DNA from: Kordiimonadaceae bacterium
GTDB lineage: Bacteria; Pseudomonadota; Alphaproteobacteria; Sphingomonadales; Kordiimonadaceae
Length of the DNA stretch: 64,000 nucleotides
Assembly: GCA_017640725.1 (NCBI GenBank)
Contig: JAEPQB010000001.1
Location: 310,001-374,000 of the forward strand
Direction of reading: 5' to 3'
Under the pieces are notes generated by a model. It searched no databases. It saw nothing but the letters and a program-made list of their open reading frames with translations, and had not been told where the DNA came from. Position numbers and translations under genes: made by a program. Within the stretch, counting starts at the first letter, position 1. The number at the start of each line of letters is the position of its first letter. Positions 60,589 through 64,000 of the stretch are shown here, one piece after another.

Positions 60589-61142
60589 ACAGGCTTCGTG
60601 CAACAGCCATTGCAACCGCGCTTTCGGGCGCGGTATTGCTCGCCAAAGGGTTATGGATTCCGCTTAAGGCTGAACTTGCTTACGGTTTGATGGACCGCGC
60701 CTTTGTCACTGCGCAAAGCCAGCAATCGCCTTCAAAACCCTGGTCTTGGGCTGACTTTGGTGTGATTGGTAAATTGTTTTTGCTCGGTGAAGAGATACAC
60801 GTTCTGGACCGCGCAACAAACCAGGCGATGGCCTTTGGTGCTGGGCGACATGAGGAATATGAGAGTGACGGTCCTCTTGTGCTTTCAGGGCACCGGGACA
60901 CCCATTTTTCCATCTTGGAGCACGTCAAAACAGGTGACAGAATTAACTTTCAGTCGGTTGAAACAGACAGAAGCTATGAAGTTACGGACACCCGCATTTT
61001 TGACGTTCGAGAGGGGGCCTTGTTGCCCCCTGCCCCCGGTCAAATCATGCTGATAACCTGCTGGCCATTCGATGGTGTCGACCCAGCCACGACCAAACGC
61101 TATCTGGTCCTGGCTGAGCAGAGTGCAGCGACCGGTCGGTGA
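60585..61142 (+). CDS. Class GN-type sortase
   Basis: N-terminal TM region, LVLSGHRDTHFSILEHVKTGDRI (catalytic His) and IMLITCWPFD (catalytic Cys); GTG start overlaps the upstream stop (GTGA). Confidence 0.88.
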   Translation: MNRLRATAIATALSGAVLLAKGLWIPLKAELAYGLMDRAFVTAQSQQSPSKPWSWADFGVIGKLFLLGEEIHVLDRATNQAMAFGAGRHEEYESDGPLVLSGHRDTHFSILEHVKTGDRINFQSVETDRSYEVTDTRIFDVREGALLPPAPGQIMLITCWPFDGVDPATTKRYLVLAEQSAATGR

Positions 61143-61145
61143 AGC

Positions 61146-62930
61146 TTAAGCAACCTGCCAGTCGGCGGGCACCTTAACAGGCATCGACAATAGCATCTGA
61201 CCATATGCCTTGCCCTGGCTGTCCATTCGGATTGAAGCGGTTGCACCGCCACCAAGCGCTTCGGTGAGCAAGAAGTTATATGCGCCAAATCCCGGCATGG
61301 CATATCGCGATACGGTACCGTCAATGAGATGAGAAAAATACTCAGCAACTGCTTCAGAGGTTACTTGCCCTTCCAGGATCGGCAGGAACTTCTCATCGCG
61401 CACCATCAGGCCGACATTGGCTTTGTTGCCTTTGTCCCCGCTGCGCGCATAACAAAGCGCCTCCAATGGCACCTCCACCCAGTCAGATTGCACCTCTGCG
61501 GGGGCAACTGGCATGGCGGGTCCATTGGCCAGATTTGACGTGTCTGCCACATCATAGGGCTCCTCAGAGATGACAGAGTCGCCGACCTGAACCTTGACAG
61601 ATATTTCGGCTTTCTTGATCAGCCCTGAATGGATACGCATCAGTGGCTGAGGCTTGACCCGACCGCCGCCAAGGCCGCTCATGCCGGGTGTGCCCGATGT
61701 GCCAAGATAGGCAAGCTCAGCCGACGCAAAGGCAAGTGCTTTGGGGTCATTATGATGCAAGCCAAATTTGCACATAACCTCGCGCGTATCGTTCGCCTGA
61801 CCATGAGGCCCGTAAACGGCTTCAGCCCCAACCACTTCGATGGATACATCCCGGAAATCGGGTATGCCTCGCTCGTTAAAGGCTTTGCGCACACGCCTGA
61901 TCCAAGCCTCCGCCCCGGTGCGCGCTTTGTCAGCACTCCTCGGCCCGGCAAGGAAATAGCAACCCATCAGGCGGTACCCGTCCACATAAGTGGCACACAC
62001 TTTATAATCAGGCCCCGGCGCACGCCCTTTTGCACCCGATACGCGAACCCGGTCTTTGCCAACGTCTTCAAGCATGACACCTGTAAAGTCGCAAGCGACG
62101 TCGGGGAGCAGGTAATTGGCTGGGTCGCCGATTTCATAGAGGATTTGTTCACCAACAGAGCCTCGGTTGATTAGCCCGCCTGTTTCCGGGGGAATTCCAA
62201 CGGTGAAATCTCCGCTGGCCTCAATCTCTGCAACCGGGTAGCTGATATCCGCATAGTCTGGTACCAAGTGCCAGTCAGTGAAGTTGCCACCAGCGCACTG
62301 GGCTCCGCACTCCAGCACATGTCCGGCGAGCGACCCTTGTGCCAACTTGTCATACTCTTTCATTGACCAGCCAAATTCATGGATGAGCGGCCCAAGCACC
62401 AATGCACTATCGACCACTCGACCGGTAACCACAACGTTGGCGCCCGCGGCAAGCGCATCAGCAATCGGCTGGGCGCCCAAGTATGCATTTGCACTCGCAA
62501 GCTTTTCAGGCAGCAGCTTGCCTGTGTCCATGTCTGGCATCGCATCGCCAACAAACTCGCCGGCGCGCCCGGATATATCGTCGCCGTAAACACCAGCAAT
62601 CGTGAGGTTGAGGCCTTGCGCTTCGCAAAGTGCTTCAAGCGCGGCGATACAGCCTGGCACGTTCACGCCGCCCGCGTTGGCAACTATCTTGATGCCTTTT
62701 TTCGCACAGTCAGCCAGCACATCTTTCATGGCAACAGTGACGAAGTCGACAGCGTAGCCATACTGTGGGTCTCGCATGTGTGCGCGCGCCAATATGGCCA
62801 TGGTGACCTCAGCGAGATAATCGAACACCAGATAGTCTACTTCGCCCTTGTCAACCAGCTGACGTGCAGCAAGCTGGCTATCACCATAGAAGGCGGACGC
62901 GCCACCAATCCGAACCACTTTATCGGTCAT
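61146..62930 (-). CDS. Acyclic terpene utilisation AtuA family protein (DUF1446-type)
   Basis: VRIGGASAFYGDSQLAARQLVDKGEVDYLVFDYLAEVTMAILARA, IKIVANAGGVNVPGC, VVVTGRVVDSALVLGPLIHEF, C-terminal YARSGDKGNKANVGLMV. Confidence 0.88.
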   Translation of the reverse strand: MTDKVVRIGGASAFYGDSQLAARQLVDKGEVDYLVFDYLAEVTMAILARAHMRDPQYGYAVDFVTVAMKDVLADCAKKGIKIVANAGGVNVPGCIAALEALCEAQGLNLTIAGVYGDDISGRAGEFVGDAMPDMDTGKLLPEKLASANAYLGAQPIADALAAGANVVVTGRVVDSALVLGPLIHEFGWSMKEYDKLAQGSLAGHVLECGAQCAGGNFTDWHLVPDYADISYPVAEIEASGDFTVGIPPETGGLINRGSVGEQILYEIGDPANYLLPDVACDFTGVMLEDVGKDRVRVSGAKGRAPGPDYKVCATYVDGYRLMGCYFLAGPRSADKARTGAEAWIRRVRKAFNERGIPDFRDVSIEVVGAEAVYGPHGQANDTREVMCKFGLHHNDPKALAFASAELAYLGTSGTPGMSGLGGGRVKPQPLMRIHSGLIKKAEISVKVQVGDSVISEEPYDVADTSNLANGPAMPVAPAEVQSDWVEVPLEALCYARSGDKGNKANVGLMVRDEKFLPILEGQVTSEAVAEYFSHLIDGTVSRYAMPGFGAYNFLLTEALGGGATASIRMDSQGKAYGQMLLSMPVKVPADWQVA

Positions 62931-64000
62931 TATTCCCCCTCCGTGTCTGACGTTATACTGATCAGAACCTGTTTGCTTTTGACCTGGTCGCCGCTGGCGG
63001 CATTGATGCTTTCAATCACACCGTCAGAACCGGCTTTCAGCGCATGTTCCATTTTCATGGCTTCCATCACCAGCAACGTGTCACCCTTCGATACGCTGTC
63101 ACCCAAGCCGACTTTCACATCCACAACTGCGCCGTCCATCGGTGCCTTTACCTTGCCGTCAGCAGCGGCGGCGCCAACAAGCGCTGGCTCATGGGACATG
63201 TTTTGGAGAATGAAATGGCCGGACGCCGCATCAAGGAAAACCGTCTCACCGTCCTGTGCAAACGCAAAGCGCTTTAGAACACCATTGTGCGTAAGCTGGC
63301 ACGTGTTGGCGCAGACACTCACGTCGGAGAACTCCAGCGTTTCTTCGCCCACCGTCACAGCGAATTGCTCCCTGTGGCGCAGCACTGAAACGGCCTTGTG
63401 CCCCTCATTGGTTTCGAACAGAAATTGCGAACTGAACCCAGCAGCGCTTTCCCAACCCGAGCCATCACTGCGTCCGTCTGCAAACAGTATCAACGCGGCT
63501 TTAGCTAGCTCAAAAGTGCTGGGTGTTGCGGACAGTTGTTCACACTGGTTTTCGGTCAAAAAGGCTGTCGTCGCATTGCCATCTGCAAATGATTGATACG
63601 AAATGGCCTCTCGCATAAACGCACGGTTGTGGGCGAAACCCATCAAGGATGTATCATCAAGGGCGGACTTGAGACGCCGCAGTGCAGCAGAACGTGTATC
63701 GCCATAAGCCATGATTTTCGCGAGCATGGGGTCATAATGGGCGCTGACGGTTTGGCCATTGCACACACTGTGGTCAACACGAACACCATCACGATCAGGC
63801 ACCGACCAATGCTGAACCTTGCCGGTTTGAGGCAAATAACCGTTCACAGGGTCTTCCGCATACAGTCGCACCTCAATCGCGTGCCCATTGAGGGTAATCT
63901 CATCTTGGCGAAGCGGTAATGGGTCACCCTCGGCGACAGCCAGTTGCCAAGCGACAAGGTCTTGGCCTGTCACAAGTTCGGTCACAGGGTGTTCCACCTG
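62930..64000 (-). CDS. Biotin-dependent acyl-CoA carboxylase alpha subunit (MccA/AtuF/PccA-like), partial, 5' end outside the window
   Basis: C-terminal portion of the biotin carboxylase domain (MEHPVTELVTGQDLVAWQLAVAEGDPLPL, GHAIEVRLYAEDP) and biotinyl domain (LLVMEAMKMEHALKAGSDGVI). ORF open at the window edge. Confidence 0.9.
   Translation of the reverse strand, partial: QVEHPVTELVTGQDLVAWQLAVAEGDPLPLRQDEITLNGHAIEVRLYAEDPVNGYLPQTGKVQHWSVPDRDGVRVDHSVCNGQTVSAHYDPMLAKIMAYGDTRSAALRRLKSALDDTSLMGFAHNRAFMREAISYQSFADGNATTAFLTENQCEQLSATPSTFELAKAALILFADGRSDGSGWESAAGFSSQFLFETNEGHKAVSVLRHREQFAVTVGEETLEFSDVSVCANTCQLTHNGVLKRFAFAQDGETVFLDAASGHFILQNMSHEPALVGAAAADGKVKAPMDGAVVDVKVGLGDSVSKGDTLLVMEAMKMEHALKAGSDGVIESINAASGDQVKSKQVLISITSDTEGE

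Noticed and set aside
62379-63596. 405-aa plus-strand ORF
   Set aside because: Fully antisense to the well-supported AtuA and carboxylase genes; low-complexity translation without family features. Shadow ORF.

Overview
64 kb of a proteobacterial chromosome, probably a marine-type alphaproteobacterium (inference from gene content only). It is densely coding, mostly metabolic and transport genes, with no mobile element, CRISPR array, rRNA or tRNA that I could support. Main blocks: (1) 0-8.7 kb, glycogen cluster glgC-glgA-[glgX::malQ fusion]-pgm. (2) 11.4-17.8 kb, cyanophycin cluster: isoaspartyl peptidase/asparaginase, a second Mur-ligase-type CphA-like protein, cphA and cphB. (3) 18.0-21.0 kb, cobalamin riboswitch, BtuB-like TonB receptor and BtuF-like binding protein. 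(4) 8.8-36 kb, peptide/proline utilisation genes: S9 peptidases, large TonB receptor, PutA with an Lrp-type regulator, M24 peptidase, penicillin-acylase family. (5) A GlpSTPQU-like glycerol-type ABC transporter at 50.6-54.7 kb, whose expected solute-binding protein (GlpV-like) lies about 12 kb away at 36.4-38.1 kb. (6) 45.2-46.2 kb, SdpR/SdpI-like pair with a perfect palindromic operator candidate. (7) 56.2-58.3 kb, a kynurenine formamidase::kynureninase fusion. (8) 58.5-61.1 kb, a VIT/vWA sortase target and class GN sortase with an atypical sorting signal. (9) 61.1-64 kb, AtuA family protein and biotin-dependent carboxylase alpha subunit, cut by the window end. The most notable items are the two bifunctional fusions, the adjacent carbon and nitrogen storage loci, the separated ABC transporter, a secreted MBL-like protein with a substituted metal motif, and Ca-binding-like loops in the large TonB receptor. 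I see no clearly unprecedented defence or mobile system. All family assignments were made by eye from motifs, without database searches.
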